Source: Raffaelea ambrosiae (lineage: Eukaryota; Ascomycota; Sordariomycetes; Ophiostomatales; Ophiostomataceae). From it: DNA of 64,000 nt. The DNA is taken from positions 1,723,337 to 1,787,336 of the forward strand of contig PCDI01000007.1 in the NCBI GenBank assembly GCA_002778195.1. Reading direction: 5' to 3'. The notes under the pieces were generated by a model that ran no database searches, was not told the DNA's origin, and saw nothing but the letters and a program-made list of their open reading frames with translations. This document shows positions 11,041-23,926 of the stretch, piece by piece (position 1 is the first letter of the stretch; each line of letters begins with the position of its first letter). A program made the translations under genes and the position numbers.

Positions 11041-11740
11041 CGCTGGACAGAGGAGGATGATCAGAGAATGGATGGTAAAGATTGTATGCCAGTACACGGG
11101 CGAGAGCTGACCTAATACGACAATGGCACGCTGGTGGATATTGGTGGTCTAGCTCAACTGCATACGAAGTCGTAGTACCTGGCAGGGCTGTGGTGGGATA
11201 TGGTCGCACAACTGCTCCTGTGCCGTATGTCTTTCCATGGTCCTATTCGTGTGTGCCCCGCCCCCAGCTGGTCGTGGGCTGCCGTTCGCGGGAGAGTTAC
11301 GTCCTTCAAAACGGCAATGCATGCGAGGTCCCCCATAGTCGGCATTACGAATGCTTACGTCGACCTGGTGGACGACATGAATCCTTTCGGTAAGGTCTGT
11401 GGGGGGCGTATCGAAGCCAGAGGCTATATTGTCTGGGGCCGCCTTCAGTTGAAACTCATTGGCGAAAACGACTATGGCTGGGAGACGACGATGCAAAGGC
11501 GGTGGCAAAGGCGTTTCTTGATGTGCTGGATAAGAGGGGCATATTTTCTAACGAGTTTGACTTTTTCTGCGTCTCAGTCGCATGTACGTTGTCGCGAGAT
11601 ATCTTACCAAACAATGAGTGTTCAATAGACGTGGCAAACATTGTTGTCGCAGTGGACGGCGTAGAAAGCATCATTTTGAAGTCCGCCTCTTCCAGTGCCC
11701 GGCAAACGTTTCATAGGGCCGGCCAATGGGAATCATGCAG
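11041..11740 (+). pseudogene. Relic of a HET-domain (heterokaryon incompatibility) protein gene
   Basis: Family hallmarks from the C-terminal half of HET proteins are readable but broken. In one frame: HGRELT, stop (11113-11115), VDIGGLAQLH, stop (11173-11175), YLAGLWWDMVAQLLLCR, then PAPSWSWAAVRG and PFGKVCGGRIEARGYI. After a frame change near 11470-11500 come DDDAKAVAKAFLDV, an F/C-V-S-V strand and IILKSASSSARQTFHRAGQWE, matching the usual IgLiLxx...yxRxGxFe ending. Introns could explain the frame change but not both stops. No N-terminal HET motif was found. Intact HET proteins trigger cell death when unlike strains fuse; this copy is almost certainly dead. Confidence 0.8.
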
Positions 11741-12029
11741 ATTCAAAAACAGGATTAGGGATGGCACGAGATCACCATTATTTGATGATTTTCTGGGTGC
11801 AGATTTGGCGGCCTTTTGCTCTCTAAATTAGATAGCAGCTTCTAGGCATCATGAGACGGAGGAGAGGGAGGCAAGAAGAAGAAGAAAGGAATAAAGAAAG
11901 AAAGAAGAAAGAAACGACGACATCAAACAAAAACTGGCAAAGCCACCCAAACATTTCCGAAGCAAAAAGCCAACCAGTCGGCCGTGACAGCCAAAAGGAC
12001 GAACTGCACGCTTTGCATTCCCGAGTTTC

Positions 12030-12747
12030 TCATCTGGCGGCCAGTTTCTGGCGCAGGCGTTGCACTGCCAGAGCGCCCAGCGCCTCCATCGTGTTGCCGG
12101 CATCGGACAGCTCCAGCACCGTAATCTCAATGCCCAGCGTCTGTTTCCACCAGTTGCGGATCTCGATGGCCACCAGCGAGTCGGCTCCCATGGACGGCAG
12201 CGTCTGCGACGTGTCGATGGTGGCAGCAGCCGCGTCGTCTCGCATCAGGAAGCCAAAGATGCGCCGCGCAATCTCCTCCGCAAAGAAGGTGCCCGTGCCC
12301 GGATCATCGAGACGCTCCGGCTCGGCGGGCAGCGAGGCCAGGAAGCCGCGGAGGCCCTCGTTGGCCGCGCCCGTGTCCTGGGTGCTGCTGCCGTGGTTGT
12401 TGCGGAAGACGGCCAGACGGGGGTCGCGGCGCCACGACGTGGTGTTGCGCGGGTCGGACAGCGGCAGGGCCGTTTCGTTGTAGAGCACAATCTGCGACGG
12501 CTCGGAAAAGACGACGGTGCCCGACCGGGTGGCGGCGGCCGGGGGGGCAGGCGTCCGTGTGGGGGCCGACCACGCCATGGCCAGCTGCAGACTGCGCAGG
12601 AAGCTGCCCTCGGTCATGAACCGGGCCAGCGCCCGGCCCAGGCGCTCGGCCACGTTCTTGTTGACGGCGACGTAGCCGACGTCGCCCACGGCGGCAATGT
12701 CCAGCACGGACGCCGGCAGGCCCTGGCTGCGGCGGAAGTGCAGAAAG

Positions 12748-12785
<38 letters not shown>

Positions 12786-15700
12786 GCCGTAGGCGCCCAG
12801 CGTGCCGCTGGTGGAGCCGCACATGACAAAGAAGTCGAGGTCGCGCGGCAGGCGGCGGTGCAGCGTCCAGGTGCCCGTGACCTTGGGGCGCGTGGCCGCC
12901 GACCAGGACGCGTGGTCCATGTTGAGGAAGCCCATGTCGCGCAGCTGCATCGCCAGCTGCAGGACGCCGCGGATGGTGCGCCCGCCGCTGCCGTTGCCGT
13001 TGCCGTCGCCGTTGTTGTTGCCGTTGCCCGGCAGCGACAGCGTGGCCACCACGTGCTGCACAAACGCGTCGTCGGCCACGTCGCCCGCAAAGCAGGTCAG
13101 CTCGCAGCCGAGCTCGCGCAGCTCCTCGGCAAACTCGGCGTGCTCGGGACGCGTGCCGGCCGACGGCGACAGCACGGCGACATGGCGCGCGCCGTGCATC
13201 GCCATCCACGACAGAATCGACCGGCCCAGGCCGCCGAGCCCACCCGCGAGGAGGTAGACGCCGTCGGGGTGGAACCGGGGCGGGGGGGCGGGCAGCGACG
13301 GCGGGAGCGACGCCGCGGATGACGCCGCGTCCTCCTGCGGCATGCGCACGACGATGCGGCCCATGTGCACGCCCTTTTGCATGTAGCGGAAGGCGTCTTG
13401 GACCCGGTCGGCGGCAAACACGGTGGTGGGGTGCAGCAGCGCGACGTGGCCCTGCTCGACGAGCGCGATGGCCTGCCGCACATAGGGCACCAGCCGGTGC
13501 TTGTTGGCCAGGACCACGCTGGCCAGATCGATGCCGAAGAAGGCGCGGTTGCCGACAAAGGGCGCCATGGCCAGCCGGGCGCGGCCGAGGGCATCGCGCT
13601 TGCCAATGTCCACCATGCAGCCAAAGGCGGCCACGCAGGACCAGGAGGCGTGCAGCAGCTCGCCCGAGAGCGAGTTGAGCACGACGTCGACGCCCGCGCC
13701 CCGGGTGGCGCGCAGCACGTCGGCCACGAAGCGGTCGTCCCGCGAATGGAAGATGCGGTCGCGTGGCACGCCGTGCGCGGCGACCAGAAAGTCGGCCTTG
13801 GCCGGCGAGCCGACCGTGCAGTAGAGGTCGAGCCCGAGCCAGCGCGCCACGTGGATGGCGGCCACGCCGACGCCGCCGGCGGCGCTGTGGACCAGCAGGG
13901 TCTGGCCGCGCTGCATGCGCGCCTTCTCGAGGAGGCACCAGAGCACCGTGACGTACGGCACGATCAGGCTGGCGGCGTCCTCGTCGCGGACGCCCGCGGG
14001 CGCCCGAGCCACCAGCGTGGCCGGCAGCTGCATCTCCGTGGCGAAGCAGGCCGTCTCCACCTCCAGAAAGACCACCCGGTCGCCGACGGCCAGATCCGGG
14101 ACGGCGGCCCCCACGGCCGTGACCACGGCCGTGCCCTCGATGCCGAGGCCGTGGTAGCCGTCCTTCTCCATCTGTCCGTCGGGGTCGACGATGCCCATCG
14201 CCACGGCGACGTCGTGGAAGTTGAGTCCGGCGACGCGGACGCGCAGCTGGACGCAGTCGGGTGCCAGCGCCGGGAGGTCGTGGCCCGCCCAGCGCATGGT
14301 CTGCAGCAGGCCCGGCTGGCCGATGACAAGGTGGTGTGCCGCGGCCGGGGGCGCCAGCGCCGCCAGCGCCTGGTCGACCGACGTCGAGTGGATGCGGCTC
14401 ACCAGCACCTGTCCGTCTCTCCAGACGTACTCGGACTCGATGTCCAGGCTGTCGTGCTCCGTGGCGGTGATGTGGTCGTGGTGCACTTTCTTCCACACGC
14501 GGGCCACGGCCCGGCCGGCATGGTCGTCGAGCTGGTCCAGCTCGAGGGTCACAAAGTTGATGGCCAGCTCGGCACGGACACACCGTGCCACGCCCATCAT
14601 CTGGCCCTGCTGGGGATCCGTGCAGGGGGTCTGGGCGGGCCGCATCAGCCAGAGCACCGCCTGCGCCGAGACGTCGCCGACGACGTCAATGAAGCGGACC
14701 AGATCTTGCGCGCCAATGTCGGCCAGGAGTGGCGGCCGGTCCGGATCGACGTCCATCAGCGAGATGATGTCCTGGTCCTCGGGGAGCTTGTCGCCCCAGA
14801 CATATTCTTCGAGCCTGTACCCTGTCTTTTCCAGGGCGACTTTGGTGGCTCGTCCAAAGTCGCTCAGCTCCGCGTTGGGCTTGAGTAGAGAAACGGTCGT
14901 CGGGGCTGCGGCATCGCCGTGGACGAGAGCCGTGTCTCCGGAAGGCAGGGCGCGTGCGACAATGTTGCTGGTATTGAAAAAGTGCGGGTGGTGGTTGTCC
15001 CGGACCGCAGCTTGAATGCCGTCGAATCCAGCCTGTCGAAGCTTGGCGTCCCAGACGTCTTCTTGCACGACGGGACGCTCCAGACGGCCGTCCTCGATGC
15101 CGGCCCACCAGCCGTCGAACAGACCCATGATCAGGTCGGCATATCGCGTATCTGCACGAGGAACACCAGATCAGCATCTCATTTTCAACTCCCAACGGAT
15201 TCCATACGCGGATCAGAGGCTACTGACTGGAACAGAATTCTTGTAGGAACAGCTGGCCGTCCGGCTTCAGCAGTGTGCGGCACCGCTTCAGCGTGGCGAC
15301 CAAGTTGGGAGTCGCGTGGAGAACCTGCAGTGAGTTGTCAGCGCCGGCTTTTCCCATCGATCCCAACGAGGGGAAGCGAGATGTCATCGCACATTGGACG
15401 CGATCACCAAGTCGTAGGACGCAGCCTCCAAGCCCTGCTCGACTGGATCGACCGTGATGTCACACACGGCAAAGTTCAGGTTCTGGTACTGGCTGAAGCG
15501 TTCCTTGGTCTGGTTGACAAAGCCAGCCGAGACGTCGGTAATGGTGTACTCCTCGTACAGCCGCTCGCCGGCAGTAGAGTGGAGGGCCGGAAGCACAAGG
15601 GAGGTGGTGCTTCCGGTGCCGGCGCCAATCTCGAGAATGCGAATCTGCGGCTTGCTGAGACCAAGCACGCGGAAGAAGTCGCCCACATCCGACCAGGCGT

Positions 15701-18700
15701 TGGATTCGTCGTACGTCTTTTGCAGGACGCCGCCGACCAGGAGAATGTCCAGCAACGCCTCGCGGCCCTCGAGCAGAGCCCGGATGTTGCGGCAGACACG
15801 CCACATGGCCTCGATGCTGTTTTCCACGGGGCCGCCCTTGCTCTGATGACGCCACAGCGACAGCGTCTCGAGACGGGCCGGCCGGTCCAGCGACCTGAGC
15901 TCCGCGGCATCCGGGATCAGAGACAGGCCCTGGTCGACTTGCTGCATGTGGCGGGCGACTCCATCCAGAAAGTACTGGAAGTGTGGCTGGGCGCGGGCGG
16001 CAACGGTGGCCGCCTCCTCGTGGATCTCGGCGGCACAGAGCAGGCCAAACTGCTCGGCGAACTGGATGTGCGCCGTGACGTTCCCGGTGGGACGCATCAT
16101 CGACTCGGGGGGGGCAAAGGCCATGGACGGATGCCACTGGATGGACAGGGACGTGAGCTCCGGGGTGCGGCCGCCGGCCGTCGACGCTTCCAGCTGCGTG
16201 CTGTGGAGCCCATTGAGCACAAATGCCACGCGGCGCCCGCCGCCGCCGTCGACCACCGCGCCGTAGGAGTTGGCCACCGCCTCGCCCACGGGACCACGCG
16301 ACGTGGTGCGCACCCGCATGGCCGACCGGCTCCCTTCGGCGGCCACGTAAAACTGCTCCATGAACGTCGGCAGGAACAGCCGGTCCAGGTCCCGGTACGT
16401 GCCCTGCGCCAGCACCACCGACCACGACTGCAGCACGAGATCCAGGGTCGACGGGTGCAGCGCGTACACCTCGTCGTCTTGCCGGTCGTGGATGCTCACG
16501 GACGCGCTGTGGCGGACGGGGCTGGCCGTGATCTGCTCCAGGCCGACGAAGCGGTTGCTGTAGTTGAGACCAATGCGCGACAGGGCCGTGTACCAGCGCG
16601 ACGCGTCCACCTTGCGCGAAAACGGGGCCACGTCCGGCGGATCGGTCGCGGGCATGGCCACGCCCGCGCAGCCGTGCGCCACCAGACCCCAGCAGTGCCT
16701 TGTCCAGGTGCCGTCCGGCTGCTCCGAGGCGATGGCGAACTCCCACCACCGGCTGTCCTTGGACGTCGTCAGCACGTGCTTCCGCAGCGTCGTGGCGACT
16801 TCGACGCCCTGGTCCTCGCGCAGGAGCAGGGCGGCCGCAAAGGTGACGTCGCGCACGGTGTAGGCCGAGGCGGACGCGCCGCCCAGGAGCTGCGTGATGG
16901 CGGTGCCCGCCATGGCAACGAAGCCCGCCGCGGGAAACACAATGTCCTGCTCCACACAGTGGTCCGCCAGCCAGGGCACGTCGCCCAGACGAAGAATGTT
17001 GCGCCACGCGGGCTCCACGTCGCTGCTCTCCAGGACGCGCTGCCCAAGGAGCTCGTGTCGGCGGTGCTTGCGGAAGCGCCAGCTCGCCGCGACTCGCGTC
17101 TCCGACCAGTGGGCGGTGTCGTGGAGCCACGGGTAGGTCGGCAGGTCTGGCAACGTGTAGGCCTGGTCCGACGTGGGCATGCGAAGAGCGAGACCAAAGC
17201 AGAAGAGCTTGCCCAGCGAGGCCAAGAACGCCCGGACGCTGTCCTGGCCGCGCTCGGCCACCGATGCATACGGCGCCGTGCTTCCAGCCTCCTTGTAGAT
17301 CTGCCGCAGAGGACCAGCCAGAGCCGAGTGGGGACCAATCTCGAGGTGTGCGGCGGCACGGAGATCGGCCAGCAGACGCGATGCCGCGGTGCGGAAGAGC
17401 ACGGGGCTGACCATGTTGCGCTTCCAGTACTGCGGCCCCAGGGCTTCGCCCTCGTCCACCCGCCGCCCGTGGACGGTCGAGTAGAACGGCACAGACGGGT
17501 TCGCGGGCTTCAGGTGCAGGGCGAGGAGAGAGCGGTAGAGGCTGGCAGCGGCTTCCATGTGAGGGGTGTGGTAGGCCATGGGAACGCGGAGTTGGCGCTG
17601 GAAGACGTGGGGGCACTTCTGCTTGATGTCCGCCAGCGTCTCTTGCAGAGCCTCCAAGTCGCCCGAGACGGTGACGCTGGCCTTGCTGTTCTCGCACGCC
17701 ACCACGACGCCGGGCCGCAGATGTGGCTGGACATCGTGTTCCCCCATGCCCACGGACGCCATACCACTGGGTGTCTCATTCCGCGCACAGCCGTAGCCGC
17801 GGTAGTACGCGGCGATGATGGCCTCTCTGCGCGTCAGCACACCGGCTGCATAGGCACCTGCAATCTCTCCACTGGAGTGGCCCACCACGGCACAGGGCCG
17901 GATGTCCCAGGCGGCCAGGGCATCGACATAGGCCACCTGGATGGCCGTGCATGCGGGCTGGGAACGGTCTGTTGGGCCCAGCAGGTCCTTGTCCACGCCT
18001 GGGTCGGCCAACAGCGTCTCTTCGAGAGTCCACTCGGGAGAATGTGCCAGGGACTTGAGGGTCTCGTCCATGTCTCTGATGCTGGCGGCAAAGGCGGCAT
18101 TCTCCAGCAGCATCTCCCGGCCCATGCCAACCCACTGGGCTCCCTGTCCCGTGAAGACGAATGCAACTTGATGAACGCCCTGGTTTTCGGACGGGGCGGC
18201 CGCGTCTGATACTGTTCCTCCGTCTGCAAGGCAGTAACTCGCCAGTTTCAATCGTTCTCTCCGTGACGCGAGAGTGTAGGCCATGGCCTCGAGCTTGTCT
18301 GGATGCCTCTCTAGATATGCTTTGCAGTTGGTGGCCAGCTGAGTCACGGAAGATGCACTGTTGCCAGAAAGTAGGAGCAACGACTTGTTGCTTTGTGACA
18401 TCTGCCTGTTCCCATTAGTTGAGCCGTTGGCTTGGTCGTCAAGGTGGTGAACAGTGTTGGGCTTGGCATGGCCATCGACAGTACCACTGGCATTTGTGTC
18501 CGTGTTTGTCGTAGCATCGGAACGAAGGCTGTTGGCAGTCCCGTTGACTGTGGCCAGCTTGTGACCATAGCCTTCAATGGAGCTGACGGATGATGCAGAA
18601 TCGAGGACGATCTAAATGTTCCATGAGCCACAAATCTCTGCTTCGTTGCTAGTGGGCCAGTTTTTGCTTACATGCACGTTGGAGCCACCCAGGCCAAACG

Positions 18701-20076
18701 AGTTGATGCTGATGCGTTCCTGTACTCCCTCTGGCCAGTCAAGAGTTTCAGTTGGGACAGTGAGGTTTCGGTGCCATGGAACTGTGACGAGAGGGCTGAG
18801 TCAACTATGGAATGAATTATTGAAATAAAAACAATGACAACAAATGGAATCCAGGCAAATACACGAATACATTCACCAGCTTGGGCCGTGAATATGCAAC
18901 AAGACAAAAAAACTCACTCTTTAGATTAGGTGTATTGAATTTGATATTTGGCAAGATCTTCTTGTTCTCGAGAGCAACAGCAGACTTGATGATGCTCGCC
19001 AACGCAGAACCACCCTCTCCATGTCCCAGATTTGGCTTCACTGAACCAATGTAGACGGGCTTGTCGCCGCCAAAACAGTTGGCAATTGCTGCTGCCTCCA
19101 GTGGGTCACCAACTGGCGTCCCTGTGCCGTGCATCTCAATCACCTTGGTCTCGGCCAGCGGCAGCCCAGCCGAGGCGTATGTCTGCCGAATCAATTTCTC
19201 CTGGGTGGCGGGATTGGGTGTCCCAAAGGTGCGAGACCCGTCGCCACCGTCCGCGTTGGCATCACAGGCACGGATGACTGCACGGATGGGGTTGCCATCG
19301 CGCAGTGCAAGATCGAGGCGCTTGACGTAGAGAGCGCACACACTCTCGCCGCGGGCAAAGCCATCCGCGCGGGCATCAAATGTCTTGCAGTTGCCGTCAG
19401 GCGCGAGAAGGCCCACAGCCGACATGCCGATGCTGGTGCGCGGTGTGATGATGATGTTGGCGCCGGCGACAATGGCTGCTGGGCATGATCCGGAGCGGAC
19501 TGCCAGTACGGCCTCGTGCACGGCCTCTGCCGTGGCGGAACATGCCGTCTTGATGGTGACGCTGGGGCCCTGGAGGTCGTATTCAAACGAGAGACGGTTG
19601 GCCAGGGCAAAGTCTCCTTTGCCTGCCATCTGGTACGGGGCAGCATTGAGAAGATCAATGTTCTGTAGGTCTTGCCAGTCTTCGGTGAAGTCGCCGACAT
19701 ACGTCCCAATGTTCTGGCCCCGGAAGCCGACCTCTCCTGCGCTCTCCAGAGCCTCGCGTACCACCTCGAGGAGCATCCGCTGGCCGGGATCCATGCTGGC
19801 CAGTTCGGCATTGGAAATGCGGAACATGGAGGCATCAAAGCGCGACAAGTCTTCGTCCAGGTAGTATCCGTATTTGGTGGTGACCGTGCCGGGCTTGCCC
19901 GACGGGTCGTAGTAGGCGTCGACATTGTATCGGTCTTTGGGAACAACCTTCCGAGCATCTCCTTTGTTCGCGAGAAACTGGAAGAGGTCAGATGCACTTC
20001 GAATTCCGCCAGGCAGCCTCACGCCCATGCCGCAAATGGCAATCGGGGTGCTTGGCAGGTCTGAGTGGGATTTCAT
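12030..20076 (-). CDS. Highly reducing polyketide synthase (KS-AT-DH-MT-ER-KR-ACP)
   Basis: Iterative type I synthase of 2,568 residues. Exons: 20076-18918, 18781-18672, 18611-15393, 15324-15228 and 15151-12030; the joined length divides by three. KS (about 10-420) has its cysteine in [10 protein letters not shown] and histidines in EMHGTGT and [11 protein letters not shown] (about 565-880) has GHSSGE. DH starts near 970 with [11 protein letters not shown] and has [12 protein letters not shown]-MeT has the intact SAM loop LEIGAGTGS near 1415. ER has SAAGGVG near 1955, KR has GGLGGLGRS near 2168 plus [12 protein letters not shown], and the ACP ends with GADSL near 2518. There is no thioesterase, reductase or condensation domain, so release needs a partner. 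It would build a methylated, fully reducible chain. It is divergent from a hydrolase gene; the product is unknown. Confidence 0.95.
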
Positions 20077-20595
20077 GTTGGTGATTTCTCGCCTCGAGAA
20101 TCACGCTGACAAGACCAAGAGGATGCTTTATCTTGGAGATGAGTTGGGGGCGGGAAAGTCCGACTGAAACCTGCGATCAACAAAATCAACCCACTTGTGG
20201 AGATCGATGCAGCTGTGTGCTGGACGGAGGCTCTGCTTTCTTGGAAATACTAGCTCTACATGTAGCAAGACAAGGTGGCGCTCCCAGGGGCAATGATCCA
20301 TGTACAAGAGAGGGATTGCGGGATGCCGCTCTTCAGAAATGGCAGCAGTCACATAATTCCTTCCCCATGCAGTCCTGAAATCCTTCAATTGGGCCAATGG
20401 TCGGTTCACAACCAATGCCGGGCCTGCTCTGCACAAATGAAGGATGCTACAATGACGGGCTGGAAACAGGGCTCTCGAGCAGACGTGGGACGAGATTTAA
20501 CGAGGACGACCGAACACATAGACAGGTCGGGTTTGATTGGAGGCATGCACGACATCTTTGAGCTGGTTCTACATACCCACTAGTTACAGCCTACC
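20077..20595. promoter_or_regulatory. Shared divergent promoter region of PKS and hydrolase
   Basis: 519 bases between the PKS start (minus strand) and hydrolase start (plus strand). The head-to-head layout suggests coordinated transcription. I could not identify a specific palindromic operator. Confidence 0.6.
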
Positions 20596-21657
20596 ATGAT
20601 GAACAAGACTTCCCCAACTTCAGAGACAAGCAAATTCCACAGCTTCGACCGCACAGATCATGTTTACGCCACTGTCGTTGGCCATGAGCTCTGGACATCA
20701 GTCTTTATCCCCAAACTGGCACGTCAGGGCCAGCAGAATAGCTCCAGCGGTCGCCCCGACCATGTACCTGTTCTTGTCTTTTGGCATGGCGGCGGATTCA
20801 TCGTCGGCGACCGCCTGTACGAGCCATGGTGGCCTGTCTGGCTGCTCGAGTTGGTCCTTTCGCAAAATGCCATGATTGTTGCACCCGACTACCGTCTTAT
20901 GCCAGAGGCCTGTGGTGCCGACATCCTCGACGACATGGACGCCTTCTGGACATGGTTTCAACGCTCGCTTCTCGATGTGGCCGAAACCGAAGCATGGACA
21001 GTGCGTCCAGACATCGGTCGTGTGCTGTGTGCAGGACAGAGTGCGGGCGGCAGCGTTGCTCTCTATTCGGCCCTGACTCGCTCTGATGTGTCCATCCAGG
21101 CCCTGGTGTCGCTGTATGGGCCTCTTCACGGCGACATTCCCGATGTCAAACATGCGAGACCACGCATGCTTGTGGGCTCGTGGCCACCATCCCCACGAGA
21201 GGCGGAAGCCAAGATTCGTGCCTACATGCGCCAGACCAAGGGAGCGATCCGCACAACAGGGGATCCAGCCGAGATGTGGGAGCTCTTCGCGTCTCTCGTG
21301 CAACAGGGTCGCCTGCCACGTCTCTTCCACCGGAAACCCGACCCAAGACTGGACACGCTGAACTTGTTGAAAGAGAACAAGACACTCCCGCCGTTCTGGA
21401 TGGTGCACGGACAGGATGATTCTATGGTAAGAACAGTGCTGCATGCAAGAGGCTGACAGATACGTGGCGTCGCTGATGCTCCATCCTAGATCTCGCCCAG
21501 GTGCTCCATCGAATTCTCAAAACAAATGGACGAGCTTGTCCCAGACGTTCCAAAGGTCCTTTCCGTAGTGCCGGGAGAACACAGTTTTGACGTCTCATTG
21601 ACCATGAAAGAGCCATGGATAGCGGATGGCTGCGAGTTTCTTCTCAAGTACTGGTAG
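20596..21657 (+). CDS. Alpha/beta hydrolase of the hormone-sensitive lipase type
   Basis: 332 residues from exons 20596-21426 and 21490-21657 (phase 0 join ATG|ATC). The oxyanion-hole motif is WHGGGFIVGD near residue 65, the nucleophile elbow GQSAGG near 148, the acid is in HGQDDSM and the histidine in PGEHSFD in exon 2, so the triad is complete. There is no signal peptide, so it is probably cytosolic. Divergently paired with a PKS that lacks a release domain, it is a good candidate for a trans-acting esterase that offloads the chain or cleaves an ester later. Detoxification esterase is the alternative. Two adjacent ATGs open the frame; the first was used. Confidence 0.88.
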
Positions 21658-22971
21658 AAACGCAGCCTGGCTGACCCCTGAACTTGGCTGGTGTGTCTCG
21701 TTTGTGTCTAGAAGCTGATCTTTATTTTCTGGGATGTGCGAATTCTACACACATATTGGTGCTGTCTACTTTACGATTTGCAAAGTGAATACACAACGAA
21801 ACTAATATATTTGACGATACTACAATTTTCTATTAAAATAAATATGCCTCTTTCGTTTTTTGACCGTTTTGCATTTTGTTTGCGTTTGGACTCAGTCATC
21901 TCCATCCAGTCATTCCTGCAATCCTTCATTCTGGCGTGTGACATGCCCCATGCCCACAGCATGCTATGGTCGTGCGGCTTGAAGATTAAAGAGTACTATG
22001 TACATTTATTGAACATCGTCTCCCCATTGGTAGCACACTCCGCGCCATGTTTGGGGGGCCGCTTCCAATAGCGGCCCTAGGATCTCCGGGAGACTGTGCG
22101 CAGCACCCACGATAATGCAGCGCATACCTGCTATGTTACAGCGCTTGTTTTGGTGTTGGCGTCCCCAACATCTTGCCGTCGGTAGTCTCGCCGACTTTGA
22201 ACAAACTGCACTGCATCACGAAACTGTGAAATCGACAGGGACTACCTGTCCCATTCCAGTGACGAGAGTACAGACCAGCCGGGGCGTCGCTGAGATGTTG
22301 CTGCGCGACCTTTGTCGTTTGTTGGGACACTGCCCTCTCGGGAGCCCATAGCACTCGCAGATTTCGAGTCACCTAGCGTAGTAGCCGACTAGACCGGTTA
22401 TTTGCAGGGCGCAGACCACGCGTTGCTGAGCCACGGCTCGAAACTGGATCCAGAAAAACCCTTCTTCATCGATCATACGCCTCTCATTGAGAATGGCTTT
22501 AGCCTCTGTCCTGCGAATCCAACACAACACTAGTCAAGGCCTGCCGGATCGCATATGGTCTGCCCTACCAAGGAGCGAACCTGGAGGGTTTTATCACTAT
22601 CTGAACTGACCGATTATCGTATGCCATTCATCGCGAGATCTCGAGAAGTAGAGGCGGCCCAAAGACCATTTGCAGTTGGCGTTCTGTCTCGAGAGGCCCA
22701 TGCAGCTGTATGTTGCTTGCCCAAACCGGTATCTTTCTCAGACTTTGGTCCAAGGGGAAGCCAGTTCCAATTATGATTTACAACAGTAGGAAATTCGCAA
22801 CAACAACAATGAAACAATTGTGTTGACTGCTTTTATCTCCATCCTTTATTTTTATTTTTTTTTATTCTGAAAAATGGAGGGATCGTCAATATTTTTTCGA
22901 TCTTCTTGCCTTTTTTTTTTCTTTTTCGCTCCGCAACAGCGCGTCCCATAGCCTCAAATGCTCTTGTACTC
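21658..22971. other. Intergenic region between convergent genes
   Basis: 1.3 kb, with AT-rich stretches near 21780-21850 and T-rich runs near 22850-22925. No gene or structured element was recognised. Confidence 0.5.
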
Positions 22972-23926
22972 TCACACCTGCGTCGCATCGTCGGGATCAG
23001 GCTCTGACGTCGGAAACTCATCTAACCACATTTGAAGCCGGCACCGCAGGTCGTTGTTTTCATTTTCGTACTCCTCATACTTCGAAACCAGATGCTTCAG
23101 GTATTGTGTCGCCCTCTCCAAGACTGCCGATTTGGACGGCGATGTGTGAGATGTGCCAGTCGCCCCCCGTTGTTCGTCAGGTGGTAGCAGCGAAAGGTTG
23201 AGAACAAAGGTGTTGTTTGGTGGAATGAGGTTGTTGAGCTGTTGTATCTTGTGGTTCATCACAGAGCGACGGCGCTCCTCGACGTTCATGGAACACTGTC
23301 GCTGTGGCTGAGCTGGTTGTTGCTGCTGCCTCTGCTGCTGCATCTGCTGCTGCATCTGCAGGGCCATTGGGTGTAGGGTTGGCCAGCACCCTCCCTGGGG
23401 TTGATGCAGGCGTTGCGGCTTGTTGCCCATCGCAGGCTGGTTGGGTATGCCTCCTCTCTGGTGTTCTTGTGGCTGTCCATGCCTTCCCGCTGCGTTTGTA
23501 GTCGCAAATTTATCTCCAACTTGCATGAAGTCTTCGTCTTCATCTTCGACGTCCTCGTCGTCCTCATCGTCCCCGTTTTCATAACCGTGTCGGTTACCAT
23601 AGTCGCTGTTCAGCACACCGGAAGCGTCGGTCCGACAACATGGATTTTCTAGGGGGCCGGGTCGGGACGGTTCGCCGTTTGCGCCAACAGACAATGCAGT
23701 CTGCATAGATGCGGCATCGCCTTGGTCACCGCCTACGTCGGAGCATGAATTAGCATTTGTTTGTGCAGGCCAGCCAAATTCGCAGCGGATACGGACATAT
23801 GCCATTGATGTATGGCCTGTTGAGCAATCGTGCCACGCGCAAAAAGCGCTGCAGCAACTCGAAGTCCTCGCGAGACACTGCATGTTCGAGAGGCTCATCT
23901 AGGAGCTGGTTCGGCGAAGGAGGCAT
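22972..23926 (-). CDS. bHLH transcription factor with acidic and Gln-rich regions
   Basis: Nuclear regulator of about 300 residues. The C-terminal bHLH begins NVEERRRSVMNHKIQQLNNLIPP, has a loop of about 25 residues, and helix 2 SKSAVLERATQYLKHLV runs into a leucine-zipper-like helix (KYEEYENENNDLRCRL). Before it lie an Asp/Glu-rich stretch and a Gln-rich run. The 5' end is an unresolved splice. The ATG at 23926 opens MPPSPNQLLDEPLEHAVSRE..., in a different frame from the bHLH frame, which is open from 23898. An intron somewhere between about 23830 and 23735 must join them; donors near 23800 are weak. Its position beside the PKS block makes a regulatory role possible but unproven. Confidence 0.75.

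Noticed and set aside
14919..18209. 1,096-codon open frame on the plus strand
   Set aside because: It lies antisense to the PKS, has Arg/Gly/His-rich composition typical of a shadow frame in GC-rich coding DNA, and carries no family motif.
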